This document shows positions 15,491-26,134 of a stretch of DNA of 34,957 bases, in pieces (positions within the stretch are counted from its first letter, which is position 1; each line of letters starts with the position of its first letter). Position numbers and translations under genes: made by a program. A model generated the notes under the pieces. That model was not told the origin of the DNA, did no database searches, and saw nothing but the letters and a program-made list of their open reading frames with translations. This DNA comes from Paracoccaceae bacterium (GTDB taxonomy: Bacteria > Pseudomonadota > Alphaproteobacteria > Rhodobacterales > Rhodobacteraceae): contig JALTZY010000330.1 in assembly GCA_027045905.1 (NCBI GenBank), forward strand, positions 1 to 34,957. Reading direction: 5' to 3'.

Positions 15491-16744
15491 TTACCGCATG
15501 GCGCGTCCCTTGAAGATCGCAGCCTTGCCGAAACGGGCGCGGATCCTGTCCGTGGCGCGCTCGGCGGCCTGGCGTTTTTCGGCGGCAGGGTCGAGCAGGT
15601 CGCCGGCCTGATCGGCGCCCGCCCCGGGGCCGAGGTCGCCGATGCCCACGCCGATCAGCCGGAAGGGTCCTTCGCCGGCCACGCGGTCGAACATGGCACG
15701 GGCCAGACGATAGATGCGATCGGCGCTCCGGGTCGAATCGGGCAGCGACCGGCGCCGGCTGAGGCTGGTGTGATCGGCCCGCTTGAGCTTCAGCACCACT
15801 ACCCGCCCGGCGATCTCGCGGGCCTTGGCGCGGTCGGAGACCTTTTCGGACAGGCGCCACAGATGCCCGTCGAGGATGTCGATATCGGCGGTGTCTTCGG
15901 GCAGGGTGATTTCATTGGAAATTGATTTCATCGGCTGGTCGGGGCTGACCGGGCGCATGTCGCGCCCCCTTGCGAAATGCCACAGCCGCACTCCCATGCT
16001 GCCGAAGCGGACGGTCAGGTCGGCCTCTTCCCAGCGCAGAAGGTCCCTGAAGGTGCGGATGCCGGCCCGCTCCAGCGCGGCCCTGGTTACCGCGCCGACT
16101 CCCCAGATCAGTCCCACCGACCTGTCGGCGAGAAAGGCCTGCGTCTCGGCCCGGCCGATCACCGAAAAGCCGCGCGGCTTGTCGAGATCGGAGGCGATCT
16201 TGGCGAGGAACTTGTTGTGGCTCAGGCCGATCGAGCCGGACAGGCCCAGCTCCTCTTCCATGCGTCTGACCAGCCGCGCCAGCATCACCGCCGGGGGCGC
16301 GCCGTGCAGGCGCTCGGTGCCGGTCAGGTCGAGAAAGGCTTCGTCCAGTGACAGCGGCTCGACGGCCGGGGTGAGTTCGTCCATCAGCGCGCGGATCTGG
16401 CGGGAGACGGCGGCGTAATGATCTCCGCGGGGGCGAATCACCACTGCATCCGGGCAGAGCCTGAGCGCCTGAAACATCGGCATCGCCGAATGCACCCCGC
16501 GAATGCGCGCCACATAGCAGGCTGTAGAGACCACCCCGCGCCGTCCGCCGCCGACGATCACCGGCTTGTCGGCGAGGGCGGGATTGTCGCGCTTTTCCAC
16601 GCTCGCGTAGAAGGCGTCGCAATCCATGTGGGCAATGGAGAGCTCGAACAGTTCCGGGTGCGACAATACCCTCGGGCTGTGGCATCGGGGGCAGCGAGGG
16701 GCGCTGTCGAAGGTGGCGAGGCAGTCACGGCACAGGGCGGGCAT
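15491..16744 (-). CDS. dinB: DNA polymerase IV with N-terminal zinc-ribbon extension
   Basis: A Y-family translesion polymerase of 417 residues. The catalytic motifs are intact: AHMDCDAFYASVE with the first metal-binding aspartate, the PVIVGG and YVARIRGVHSAMP fingers region, and PLSLDEAFLDLTG with the catalytic SLDE. A helix-hairpin-helix thumb (IWGVGAVTRAALERAGI) and a little-finger domain follow. Unlike E. coli DinB it has about 35 extra residues in front with four cysteines (C5, C8, C18, C21) spaced as a zinc ribbon, a form I know from alphaproteobacterial DinB. The last residues (FKGRAMR) show no clear QxxLF clamp-binding motif. No LexA box was recognised upstream. Confidence 0.95.
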   Translation of the reverse strand: MPALCRDCLATFDSAPRCPRCHSPRVLSHPELFELSIAHMDCDAFYASVEKRDNPALADKPVIVGGGRRGVVSTACYVARIRGVHSAMPMFQALRLCPDAVVIRPRGDHYAAVSRQIRALMDELTPAVEPLSLDEAFLDLTGTERLHGAPPAVMLARLVRRMEEELGLSGSIGLSHNKFLAKIASDLDKPRGFSVIGRAETQAFLADRSVGLIWGVGAVTRAALERAGIRTFRDLLRWEEADLTVRFGSMGVRLWHFARGRDMRPVSPDQPMKSISNEITLPEDTADIDILDGHLWRLSEKVSDRAKAREIAGRVVVLKLKRADHTSLSRRRSLPDSTRSADRIYRLARAMFDRVAGEGPFRLIGVGIGDLGPGAGADQAGDLLDPAAEKRQAAERATDRIRARFGKAAIFKGRAMR

Positions 16745-16901
16745 GGGGCCAGTCTAGCCGATGCGCGGATCGGGTACAAACCGTAAACATCCCGCCGCGC
16801 CCGACTCCGGAGCGAGACCGCTCCTGCCCCGGCTCGTCTCCCGGAATGCGCAGTGCCGGGGGCGGTTCCCGATCGGCCCGCCGCCCGGCTGCGTTTGACG
16901 C

Positions 16902-16929
16902 TTGCGCGCGGATCATATCGCGCCATACT
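16902..16929 (+). promoter_or_regulatory. Candidate promoter of the qmcA–nfeD pair
   Basis: TTGCGC and CATACT are 16 bp apart, with the -10 box about 45 bp before the start codon. The match is only moderate. The 230-bp gap between dinB and this gene holds no other feature that I can see. Confidence 0.3.
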
Positions 16930-16974
16930 CCCTTCATGTCAGGTTCGCGCATCAGGCCGGGTTCGGGAGGGTTC

Positions 16975-17874
16975 ATGGATATTCAGGACATTCTTGCGCA
17001 ATATTTGGGCTCCAGCATCGTGCCTCTATTGCTGGCGCTTCTGCTTGTCGTCCTCGTTCTCCTGGCGGTGCGCATCGTGCCCCAGTCGAAGAAGTATGTG
17101 GTCGAGCGCTTTGGCCGCCTGCACAAGGTGCTGGGGCCGGGGATCAATTTCATCGTGCCGTTTCTGGATCGCGTGCGCCACAGGGTTTCGATCCTTGAGC
17201 GCCAGCTGCCCACCCACAACCAGGACGCGATCACCGCCGACAACGTGCTGGTGCAGGTGGAGACCAGCGTCTTTTACCGTATTCTCGAGCCGGAAAAGAC
17301 CGTCTATCGCATCCGCGACGTGGACGGGGCAATCGCGACCACGGTAGCCGGGATCGTGCGTGCCGGGATCGGCGAGATGGAGCTGGACGAAGTGCAGTCC
17401 AATCGCGCCCAGCTGATCGCCAAGGTCAAGGAGCAGGTGGCCCATGCGGTGGATGACTGGGGGATCGAGGTGACCCGGGCCGAGATCCTCGACGTCAATC
17501 TCGACCAGGCCACCCGCGAAGCCATGCTCCAGCAGCTCAATGCCGAGCGCGCGCGGCGCGCCCAGGTGACCGAGGCCGAGGGGCAGCGCAGGGCGGTGGA
17601 ACTGCAGGCAGATGCCGAGCTATACGCCGCCGAGCAGAGCGCCAAGGCCCGGCGCATCCAGGCCGAAGCCGAGGCCTACGCCACCGAGGTCGTAGCCAGG
17701 GCGATAGCCGATCACGGTCTTGAAGCGGCGCAATACCAGGTGGCTCTGAAGCAGGTCGAAGCACTGGCGGCAGTGGGCGCGGGTCAGGGCAAACAGACCA
17801 TTATCCTGCCTTCCAGTGCCGTCGAGGCCTTTGGTGAGGCGTTCAACCTGCTGAAAGGAAAAGGAAAGTCCTGA
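16975..17874 (+). CDS. qmcA: SPFH/band-7 (stomatin-like) membrane protein QmcA
   Basis: A membrane-anchored SPFH protein of 299 residues. One N-terminal transmembrane helix (about 15-37, LLLALLLVVLVLLAV) is followed by the band-7 domain with VVERFGRLHKVLGPGINFIVPF, then a long alanine- and glutamate-rich coiled coil (about 190-260) and a short C-terminal domain. Proteins of this type form oligomers on the inner membrane and are thought to organise membrane microdomains or assist FtsH. The ATG at 16975 has CGGGAGG 4 nt upstream; the track start at 16846 is too far out. It shares TGATG with the next gene, an NfeD protein, the usual partner of SPFH proteins. Confidence 0.93.
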   Translation: MDIQDILAQYLGSSIVPLLLALLLVVLVLLAVRIVPQSKKYVVERFGRLHKVLGPGINFIVPFLDRVRHRVSILERQLPTHNQDAITADNVLVQVETSVFYRILEPEKTVYRIRDVDGAIATTVAGIVRAGIGEMELDEVQSNRAQLIAKVKEQVAHAVDDWGIEVTRAEILDVNLDQATREAMLQQLNAERARRAQVTEAEGQRRAVELQADAELYAAEQSAKARRIQAEAEAYATEVVARAIADHGLEAAQYQVALKQVEALAAVGAGQGKQTIILPSSAVEAFGEAFNLLKGKGKS

Positions 17875-18143
17875 TGCTCTGGGTTACATGGTGGGCATGG
17901 GCAGCGGCGGCGCTGGGGCTGGCGATCCTCGAGATGCTGGCGCCGGGCTATATCTTGCTGGGCTTTGCCCTCGGCGCGGCGGTGGTCTCGGCGCTGCTCT
18001 ACGGCGGGGTGGCGGTAAGCCTGCCGTGGCTGCTGGTGATCTGTGCTGCGGTAGCGCTGGTCTCGTGGCTGGTGCTGCGGCAGATCTTCGGCATCCGCAA
18101 GGGGCAGGTCAAGGTCATCCGCCGCGATATCAATGAGGACTGA
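17874..18143 (+). CDS. NfeD-family small membrane protein
   Basis: A short membrane protein of 89 residues with two to three hydrophobic segments (about 5-25, 28-45 and 50-67) and a small charged C-terminus (RKGQVKVIRRDINED). It matches the short NfeD form that lacks the serine-protease domain and usually also the full OB-fold. NfeD proteins act with SPFH proteins in the membrane. The start overlaps the qmcA stop by one base, so the two are co-translated. The assignment rests on size, topology and this pairing. Confidence 0.83.
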   Translation: MLWVTWWAWAAAALGLAILEMLAPGYILLGFALGAAVVSALLYGGVAVSLPWLLVICAAVALVSWLVLRQIFGIRKGQVKVIRRDINED

Positions 18144-18187
18144 CCCGGCCCGGCCGGGCGGCGGGGAGCGCGCGGCCCCCCGCTCGT

Positions 18188-18592
18188 TCATTCCTTGACG
18201 CGCAGGACGATGGTCAGGCCCTCATCCGGCAGCTTCAGGGTGTTTTCGATCACCCCGTCCACCATCCGGCAGGGGCCGCACCAGCTCTTGCCCATCTGCT
18301 TGATCAGCGCCGCGCGGATCTCCTCCGGGCTCGCCTTTACCCCCACATCGAGCAGAGTGCGGGTGATGATCCCGGCCAGAAAGGCCGAGCGCTCGGCGCC
18401 CTTGAGACTGTTGAATTTCTCGACCTGCCCACCGCTCAGCGGATCCTGGGCGATTGGCTCCACCGAGGGGTCGCGCTCGACGATGACATCAATGCCAGGG
18501 ATCGGGTCATCGCCGCCCTCGGCCATGGCGGCAAGGGGCGATAGGCCCAGCGCGATGGCAAGGGCGAGAAAAGTGCGTTTGTTGAAGATCAT
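18188..18592 (-). CDS. Exported protein of unknown function with a WCGPC motif
   Basis: A predicted periplasmic protein of 134 residues. A signal peptide (MIFNKRTFLALAIALGLSPLAAMA) is followed by a proline- and aspartate-rich stretch and a mostly helical part. Near the C-terminus it has KSWCGPCRMV, with cysteines at 105 and 108, identical to the thioredoxin active-site sequence. In thioredoxins this motif lies near residue 30 after a beta strand and is followed by ~70 residues. Here only 26 residues follow, so a complete thioredoxin fold is not possible downstream. It may be a redox-active helical protein or use the cysteines for metal or disulfide bonding. I do not recognise the family. Confidence 0.8.
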   Translation of the reverse strand: MIFNKRTFLALAIALGLSPLAAMAEGGDDPIPGIDVIVERDPSVEPIAQDPLSGGQVEKFNSLKGAERSAFLAGIITRTLLDVGVKASPEEIRAALIKQMGKSWCGPCRMVDGVIENTLKLPDEGLTIVLRVKE

Positions 18593-18630
18593 GTGGTTTC
18601 CTTTTTCAGTGAAGGCTTCTGCCTGCCGTG

Positions 18631-18660
18631 AGTAGGCCCGATCGCGTGGCTGTCAGTCAA
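18631..18660 (-). promoter_or_regulatory. Candidate promoter of the WCGPC protein gene
   Basis: On the minus strand TTGACT and CCTACT are separated by 18 bp, about 40 bp before the start codon. The -35 box is good and the -10 box is poor. Confidence 0.3.
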
Positions 18661-18714
18661 TGACCGCAGGCTGTTATGGGATAACGGGCAGGAAATGGCC
18701 GGGCTGCGCCGGAG

Positions 18715-19428
18715 TCAGGCGAGACTGGCGGTGATCTCTCGCGCCGCTCGGCGGGGGTCTTCGGCGCGGGTGACGGGGCGGCCGACGACGATATGGTCGG
18801 CCCCGGCGGCGATGGCCTCGGCCGGGGTCATCACCCGCTTCTGGTCGCCCAACGCGGTGCCTGCGGGGCGCACGCCGGGAGTGACGATCAGCTTGCCTTC
18901 CGCCTCGGGCAGGGCGCGGATGGCGGCCGCTTCGAGAGGGCTGGCAATCACCCCGTCCGCCCCGGCCTCAAAGGCCCGGCCCGCGCGCTCCACCACCAGA
19001 TCGGCCACATCGCCGGAGCGCATCAGGCCTGCATCCAGATCGGCGCGGTCAAGCGAAGTGAGGATCGTGACCGCGAGGATCTTCATCCCGGAGCCGCCCT
19101 TGCCCTCGGCGGCTGCGCGCACCACATGCGGATCGCCATGCACGGTGAGGAAATCGAACCTCTGCGCCGCCAGCCCACGCACCGCGGCCTCGACCGTATT
19201 GGCGATGTCGAACAGCTTCAGGTCGAGAAAGATGCGCTTGCCCGCCTCGTCCTTCAGCTCGCGCGCGAGCGCCAGCCCGCCGCCGGTGAGCATGCCGAGC
19301 CCGATCTTGTAAAACGACACCGCATCGCCCAGCCGCTCGGCCAGCTTCAGCCCGGCCAGAGCATCGGCGACATCAAGGGCAACGATCAGGCGGTCATCGG
19401 GCCTGGGGGCGGACATGGGGGCTTGCAT
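18715..19428 (-). CDS. pyrF: Orotidine 5'-phosphate decarboxylase
   Basis: The last enzyme of UMP synthesis, a cytoplasmic TIM-barrel dimer of 237 residues. It converts orotidine monophosphate to UMP. The barrel begins LIVALDVADA, carries the catalytic Asp-Lys network in FLDLKLFDIANTV, the VHGD strand, the VTPGVRP phosphate loop and the ending IVVGRPVTRAEDP. The track starts at 19494; the ATG at 19428 is preferred because AAAGGAG lies 6 nt upstream. No other pyrimidine genes are near. Identity is secure. Confidence 0.97.
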   Translation of the reverse strand: MQAPMSAPRPDDRLIVALDVADALAGLKLAERLGDAVSFYKIGLGMLTGGGLALARELKDEAGKRIFLDLKLFDIANTVEAAVRGLAAQRFDFLTVHGDPHVVRAAAEGKGGSGMKILAVTILTSLDRADLDAGLMRSGDVADLVVERAGRAFEAGADGVIASPLEAAAIRALPEAEGKLIVTPGVRPAGTALGDQKRVMTPAEAIAAGADHIVVGRPVTRAEDPRRAAREITASLA

Positions 19429-19535
19429 CGGCGCTCCTTTCGGCATCGCGCCCTTTTCGCCGCAAGTATCCGCCCGGTCAAGCCGTGCCGTCACAAGGTC
19501 GCTTCATCATTGCCAGTGCATTTTCACCGGCCGGG

Positions 19536-19814
19536 TCAGGCTGCGGCGATGGTCACCTGCTCGAGGTCCAGCCGCAGCTCGCTGTCGGAGCCACGAAAGG
19601 CCGGCAGGATGCGCGCCTGTTTCATCGCGTGCTTGATCAGGCCGTAGAGTACCAGGGTCGAGGGGCAATCCTCCGGCTGGGCAGTCTCGCAGGAAAAGGT
19701 CAGCTCGAAGGGCACGCCGGAGGCGCCGGTGACATTGAGCGTGACGGTCGCCTTGTGCAGGGAGGTATCCGGCTCGAAACGCGGCTCGCTCAGGTCGATC
19801 TTGTTCACTTTCAT
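19536..19814 (-). CDS. Small protein of unknown function
   Basis: A hypothetical cytoplasmic protein of 92 residues without signal peptide or membrane segment. It reads like a mixed beta strand and helix protein: MKVNKIDLSEP, then ATVTLNV and FELTFSCE strands, a helix LVLYGLIKHAMKQ and a final strand LRLDLEQV. Two cysteines (in FSCETAQPEDC) are present but do not form a known motif. The ATG at 19814 with GAGG 8 nt upstream is preferred over the track's start at 19841. It lies between pyrF and the divergently transcribed clpB. I do not recognise the family. Confidence 0.7.
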   Translation of the reverse strand: MKVNKIDLSEPRFEPDTSLHKATVTLNVTGASGVPFELTFSCETAQPEDCPSTLVLYGLIKHAMKQARILPAFRGSDSELRLDLEQVTIAAA

Positions 19815-19927
19815 GGGTCGATCCTCTCGATACGACCTCACCCCGGCCCGAGTTTCGCAGAAAATGATTAAGCGCGGATTAATGGTGCTGCGGGCATGGA
19901 TGCAGGCATGGATTTGGAACCCCGGCC

Positions 19928-19956
19928 CTTGCGACTCCCGGCGGCAATCCCCACAT
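19928..19956 (+). promoter_or_regulatory. RpoH (sigma-32) type promoter of clpB
   Basis: CTTGCGA and CCCCACAT are 14 bp apart, close to the heat-shock pattern CTTGAAA–CCCCATNT. The -10 box lies about 74 bp before the clpB start. The fit to a gene that is a classic RpoH target strengthens the call. Confidence 0.7.
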
Positions 19957-20029
19957 CCATGACGAGGCCCGGGGGCCTGTGCCGCAGGGCGGGCAGGCGC
20001 GTAACGGGCGCTTGGAAAAGGAGAAAATC

Positions 20030-22642
<2,613 letters not shown>

Positions 22643-22952
22643 GCGCCTGTATCACCGGCAGAAACCCGCCCCGCCGATCCGTTTCGGCGGGGCGTATTGT
22701 CGTGCCGATACCCGACCGTTTCACTTGCAAATGACCGTCGTTTCTCCATCGGGTGCCCGAGCGTGTTTCTCGGGTATTGGTTGATGGCCAGACCATGCCC
22801 CCGATCAACCTTCCTGCCACCGGCTCCGGCATTTGACCGCATCCGCCGCGCATGGCGGTCGTGGGGTTTCCGGCGGAGCTGGCCGCCTGACCCGGCTCTT
22901 GTTTCGCCGCCCGTTTCCCGGCATTGTGCTGCAATAATAATGGGAGGCGAGC
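22643..22952. other. 310-bp gap between clpB and the methyltransferase gene
   Basis: Apart from the stem-loop behind clpB, the stretch shows no coding potential on either strand: the track ORFs here are GC-driven overlaps without family features. The last 30 bp turn AT-rich (AATAATAAT) just before the methyltransferase ribosome site and may include its promoter, but no clear -35 and -10 pair is seen. Confidence 0.6.
22667..22694 (+). terminator. Terminator stem-loop of clpB
   Basis: A perfect 11-bp stem CGCCCCGCCGA/TCGGCGGGGCG with a 6-nt loop begins 25 bp after the clpB stop. The tail TATTGT is only weakly T-rich, but the stem is very stable. Confidence 0.7.
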
Positions 22953-23717
22953 ATGATCCCGCGTATCGAAAAGATCCTCAAGCGCCTGCGGCTGGGCCGC
23001 CCGGTGCAGTCGCCGAAGCTGGAACTGACCCATGCGCGGATCAGGGACCGCCGGGTGATCTTCTGCACAGACATGGAAAACGACCCGATCCAGCGCAACC
23101 ACCGGCGCGGGCAGTTTTACGAGGGCAGGGAGTTGGGCAAGCTCGCGGAAGTCTTTCCCGAGGGCGGCACCTTTGTCGATATCGGCGCCAATGTGGGCAA
23201 TCACTCGCTGTATGCGGCACTGTTTCTCGGGGCGGGGCGGGTGATCCCCTTCGAGCCCAACCCGCGCGCCTTTCGCCTGCTGGTGCAGAACGTGCTGGTG
23301 AACCGGCTTGAAGAGGTGATCGACCTGTCGCGTCTGGGCGTGGGGCTTGCGGACAAGGAAGAGGGCGGCTTCGCCATGGAAAAGCGCGCGCGCAATCTGG
23401 GCGGTGCCAAGATGCTGCCGGGGGAAGGCAGGCTCAGGGTGTTTCGCGGCGACACGCTGCTGGCGGACGAGCGCCCGGCGCTGATCAAGATCGACGTGGA
23501 GGGCATGGAAATGCCGGTGCTGGCGGGGCTGGAAGCGACCATTGCCGCGCACCGCCCGGTGCTGCTGGTGGAAGTCGATAACGAGAACGAAGCCGCCTTC
23601 CGGCAATGGGCCGCGGATGCAGGCTACGAGATTGCCGATACGGTGCAGCGCTACCGGCTGAACAAGAACCACCTGCTGCTGCCCGGGGCGAAGTCAAAGT
23701 CGAGCAAGGCGGCCTGA
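22953..23717 (+). CDS. FkbM-family methyltransferase
   Basis: A SAM-dependent methyltransferase of 254 residues. The SAM loop VDIGANVGNHSLYAA (about 70-85) is followed by the acidic strand IPFEPNPRAF and by the FkbM signature LIKIDVEGMEMPVLAGL. FkbM enzymes O-methylate sugars, glycolipids or natural products. Here there is no polysaccharide or biosynthetic cluster, so the substrate is open. The ATG has TGGGAGG 6 nt upstream. The tail is lysine/serine-rich (GAKSKSSKAA). Flanked by clpB and the glutamate-synthase-like gene, it appears to be its own unit. Confidence 0.88.
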   Translation: MIPRIEKILKRLRLGRPVQSPKLELTHARIRDRRVIFCTDMENDPIQRNHRRGQFYEGRELGKLAEVFPEGGTFVDIGANVGNHSLYAALFLGAGRVIPFEPNPRAFRLLVQNVLVNRLEEVIDLSRLGVGLADKEEGGFAMEKRARNLGGAKMLPGEGRLRVFRGDTLLADERPALIKIDVEGMEMPVLAGLEATIAAHRPVLLVEVDNENEAAFRQWAADAGYEIADTVQRYRLNKNHLLLPGAKSKSSKAA

Positions 23718-23800
23718 CGCTTGTTTGAGCGCATGTCCGATCCATTTGCGCCTGCCGGCGCTCTCGGGCATGAAGCGACGCATTGCCGGGAGGATGTCTG

Positions 23801-25276
23801 ATGATCTGGGCGCTCGAATACCTGTCCCTCGCGCTGGTCGTGGCGATCGGCCTGGTGCTGGCCGCGCTCGCGGTCCTGTTCGTCATCGACCGGCTGCAGA
23901 CCCATGACGCGGTGCGGCGCAATTACCCGGTGATCGGGCGCTTTCGCGGGCTGTTCACCACGCTGGGGGAGTTCTTCCGCCAGTATTTCTTTGCCATGGA
24001 CCGCGAGGAGCTGCCCTTCAACCGTGCCCAGCGCGACTGGATCGCGCGCGCCGGGGCGGGCAGCGGCAACACGGTCGCCTTCGGCTCGACCCGCAATCTG
24101 AGCATCCCCGGCACGCCGATCTTCGTCAATGCCGCCTTTCCGCCCCTGCACGACCAATACGCCCGGACCCGGCCCCTGACCATCGGCCCCCATGCGCGCG
24201 CGCCATATGAGGCGCGCTCGATCGTCAATATCTCCGGCATGAGCTATGGCGCGCTCAGCCGTCCGGCGGTGCGGGCGCTGTCGATGGGGGCGCGCGAGGC
24301 GGGTATCTGGCTCAATACCGGCGAGGGCGGGCTGTCGCCTTACCACCTCGAAGGCGGTGCCGATATCGTGTTTCAGATCGGCACCGCAAAATACGGCGTG
24401 CGCGGGCCGGACGGGAAGCTCTCGGACGACAGGCTGCGCGAGATTGCCGCCCATGAGCAGGTGAAGATGTTCGAGGTGAAGCTGGCGCAGGGGGCCAAGC
24501 CGGGAAAGGGCGGCATCCTGCCCGCGGCCAAGGTCACCGCCGAGATCGCCGCCATCCGCGGCATCCCCGAGGGCGAGGCCAGCATCTCGCCCAACCGCCA
24601 CGAAGAGGTGGACGGATGGGGCGACCTGCTGGACCTGATCGCCCATATCCGCGAAGTGACCGGCAAGCCCGTGGGCTTCAAGACCGTGGTCGGGGCGCGG
24701 GCGCCGTTCGAGGAGCTTTTCGCGATGATCCGCGAAGGCGGAGAGGAGCGGGCACCGGACTTCATCACCATCGACGGCGGCGAGGGCGGGACCGGCGCTG
24801 CGCCGATGCCGCTCATCGACCTGGTCGGAATGCCGATCCGCGAGGCCCTGCCGATGATCGCCGACCTGCGCGACGCGGCCGGGCTGAGAGAGCGCATCCG
24901 TCTGATCGCCTCGGGCAAGATGGTCAATCCGGGCGATGTCGCCTGGGCGCTCTGCGCGGGGGCCGATTTCACCGTCACCGCGCGCGGCTTCATGTTCGCG
25001 CTGGGCTGCATCCAGGCGCTGAAGTGCAACCGCAATACCTGCCCCACCGGCATCACCACCCACGACGCGCGCCTGCAGAAGGGGCTGGTGCCCGAGGACC
25101 GCTGCAGGAGCGTGGCGAATTATGCGCGCTGTCTGAACGCCGAGGTCGAGACCATCGCCCATTCGGTCGGCGTGGCCGAGCCCCGCCTGATGCGCCGGCA
25201 CCATGTGCGTCTGGTACGCCCGGATGGGCGCTCGGTCCCGATGGACGAGATCTTTCCGGTGCGGGATTCCGGGTAG
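23801..25276 (+). CDS. Membrane-anchored glutamate-synthase-like FMN protein
   Basis: A protein of 491 residues with one N-terminal transmembrane helix (about 8-30) and then the FMN-binding domain of glutamate synthase. Motifs seen: NISGMSYGALS, the GEGGLSPYH region, KPGKGGILPAAKV, SPNRHEE, ITIDGGEGGTGAAP, and LGCIQALKCNRNTCPTGI. The last has three cysteines that match the 3Fe-4S ligands of GltS. The glutaminase and C-terminal domains of GltB are missing, so it cannot make glutamate from glutamine by itself. It belongs to the family of stand-alone FMN-binding GltS-domain proteins, whose substrate is mostly unknown. Start ATG 23801 follows GGGAGG. It lies 108 bp before the 5-oxoprolinase genes. 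Confidence 0.88.
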   Translation: MIWALEYLSLALVVAIGLVLAALAVLFVIDRLQTHDAVRRNYPVIGRFRGLFTTLGEFFRQYFFAMDREELPFNRAQRDWIARAGAGSGNTVAFGSTRNLSIPGTPIFVNAAFPPLHDQYARTRPLTIGPHARAPYEARSIVNISGMSYGALSRPAVRALSMGAREAGIWLNTGEGGLSPYHLEGGADIVFQIGTAKYGVRGPDGKLSDDRLREIAAHEQVKMFEVKLAQGAKPGKGGILPAAKVTAEIAAIRGIPEGEASISPNRHEEVDGWGDLLDLIAHIREVTGKPVGFKTVVGARAPFEELFAMIREGGEERAPDFITIDGGEGGTGAAPMPLIDLVGMPIREALPMIADLRDAAGLRERIRLIASGKMVNPGDVAWALCAGADFTVTARGFMFALGCIQALKCNRNTCPTGITTHDARLQKGLVPEDRCRSVANYARCLNAEVETIAHSVGVAEPRLMRRHHVRLVRPDGRSVPMDEIFPVRDSG

Positions 25277-25384
25277 AAGGCGGACCGGCAGGCCGCTCCG
25301 TCCTCGATTTTCTGCAGGATATCGTGGCGGAGGTTGCCGGGCTCTGCCGTTGACACGGGCGGTGGCCTCTGGAAAGCAGGGGCC

Positions 25385-26134
25385 ATGCCCGGACCGGACC
25401 AGACCCTGCCCGCGATATTGCCCCTTGGCGCCGATGCGCTGGTGGTGCGCTTTTCTCTCACCCCCGAGCTTGCCGCCAATGCCGCCGCGCAGGTCTTTGC
25501 CGGCGAGGCGGCGGCGGGCGATACCGGCGGGATTACCGAGATCGTGCCGTCTCTGGCCTCGGTGATGCTGCGTTTCGACCCCGAGCGGGTGACGCGCGCG
25601 GCGCTGAGCGCGCGGCTGGCCCGGCTTCTGCAAGGGCGTGACTGGACCCGCTGCGCCCTGCCCGCGCCGAGCCGGCGCTGGGTGATCCCGGCGGCCTTTG
25701 GCGGCGCCCATGGTCCGCAGCTGGAGGACGCGGCGGCGGCGGCGGGCATATCGGTCAAGCAGGCGCTCCGGGAGCTGTCCGAAACGCGCCTCAGGGTGCT
25801 GGCGATCGGCTTTGCCCCCGGCCAGCCCTTCCTCGGCCTGCTGCCGGCGCATTGGGATTTTGCGCGCCTCTCGGAACTCACCCCGCAGGTGCCCGCCGGC
25901 GCGCTGGTGGCCGCGGTGCGCCAGATCGTGCTGTTTGCCAACCCGTCGGCGACCGGCTGGCGGCAGGTGGGGCGGACCACCTTTCGCCCCTTCCGCCCCG
26001 AGAGCGCCGAGCCCTTCCCCCTGCGCGCGGGCGACGAGGTGGTGTTCGAGGCGCTCGACCACACGGCCTTTGCCGCGCTTGCCGCGCGCGGTGGCGAAGC
26101 CGCCGACATCGCCCGGCTGGAGCATCTCGCATGA
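25385..26134 (+). CDS. pxpB: 5-oxoprolinase subunit B (KipI/allophanate hydrolase subunit 1 family)
   Basis: One of three subunits of the ATP-dependent bacterial 5-oxoprolinase, which opens the lactam ring of 5-oxoproline to give glutamate. The protein has 249 residues. It carries the family marks YxxGD-like ILPLGADALVVRF at the start, VLAIGFAPGQPFLGLLP in the middle, the RxxVPAGAL-like TPQVPAGALVAAV, and SATGWRQVGRT. The expected phenylalanine in GFAPGF is replaced by glutamine. The ATG at 25385 is chosen because the protein then begins just before the first strand; the ribosome site is weak. The stop overlaps pxpC (ATGA). Confidence 0.92.
   Translation: MPGPDQTLPAILPLGADALVVRFSLTPELAANAAAQVFAGEAAAGDTGGITEIVPSLASVMLRFDPERVTRAALSARLARLLQGRDWTRCALPAPSRRWVIPAAFGGAHGPQLEDAAAAAGISVKQALRELSETRLRVLAIGFAPGQPFLGLLPAHWDFARLSELTPQVPAGALVAAVRQIVLFANPSATGWRQVGRTTFRPFRPESAEPFPLRAGDEVVFEALDHTAFAALAARGGEAADIARLEHLA

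Noticed and set aside
18161-18183. GCGGGG…CCCCGC stem between nfeD and the WCGPC gene as a bidirectional terminator
   Set aside because: A long loop and no T-run on either side; GC-rich spacers make such pairings by chance.
23801-25276. Calling the FMN protein a true glutamate synthase large subunit
   Set aside because: It lacks the amidotransferase and C-terminal domains and has a membrane anchor.
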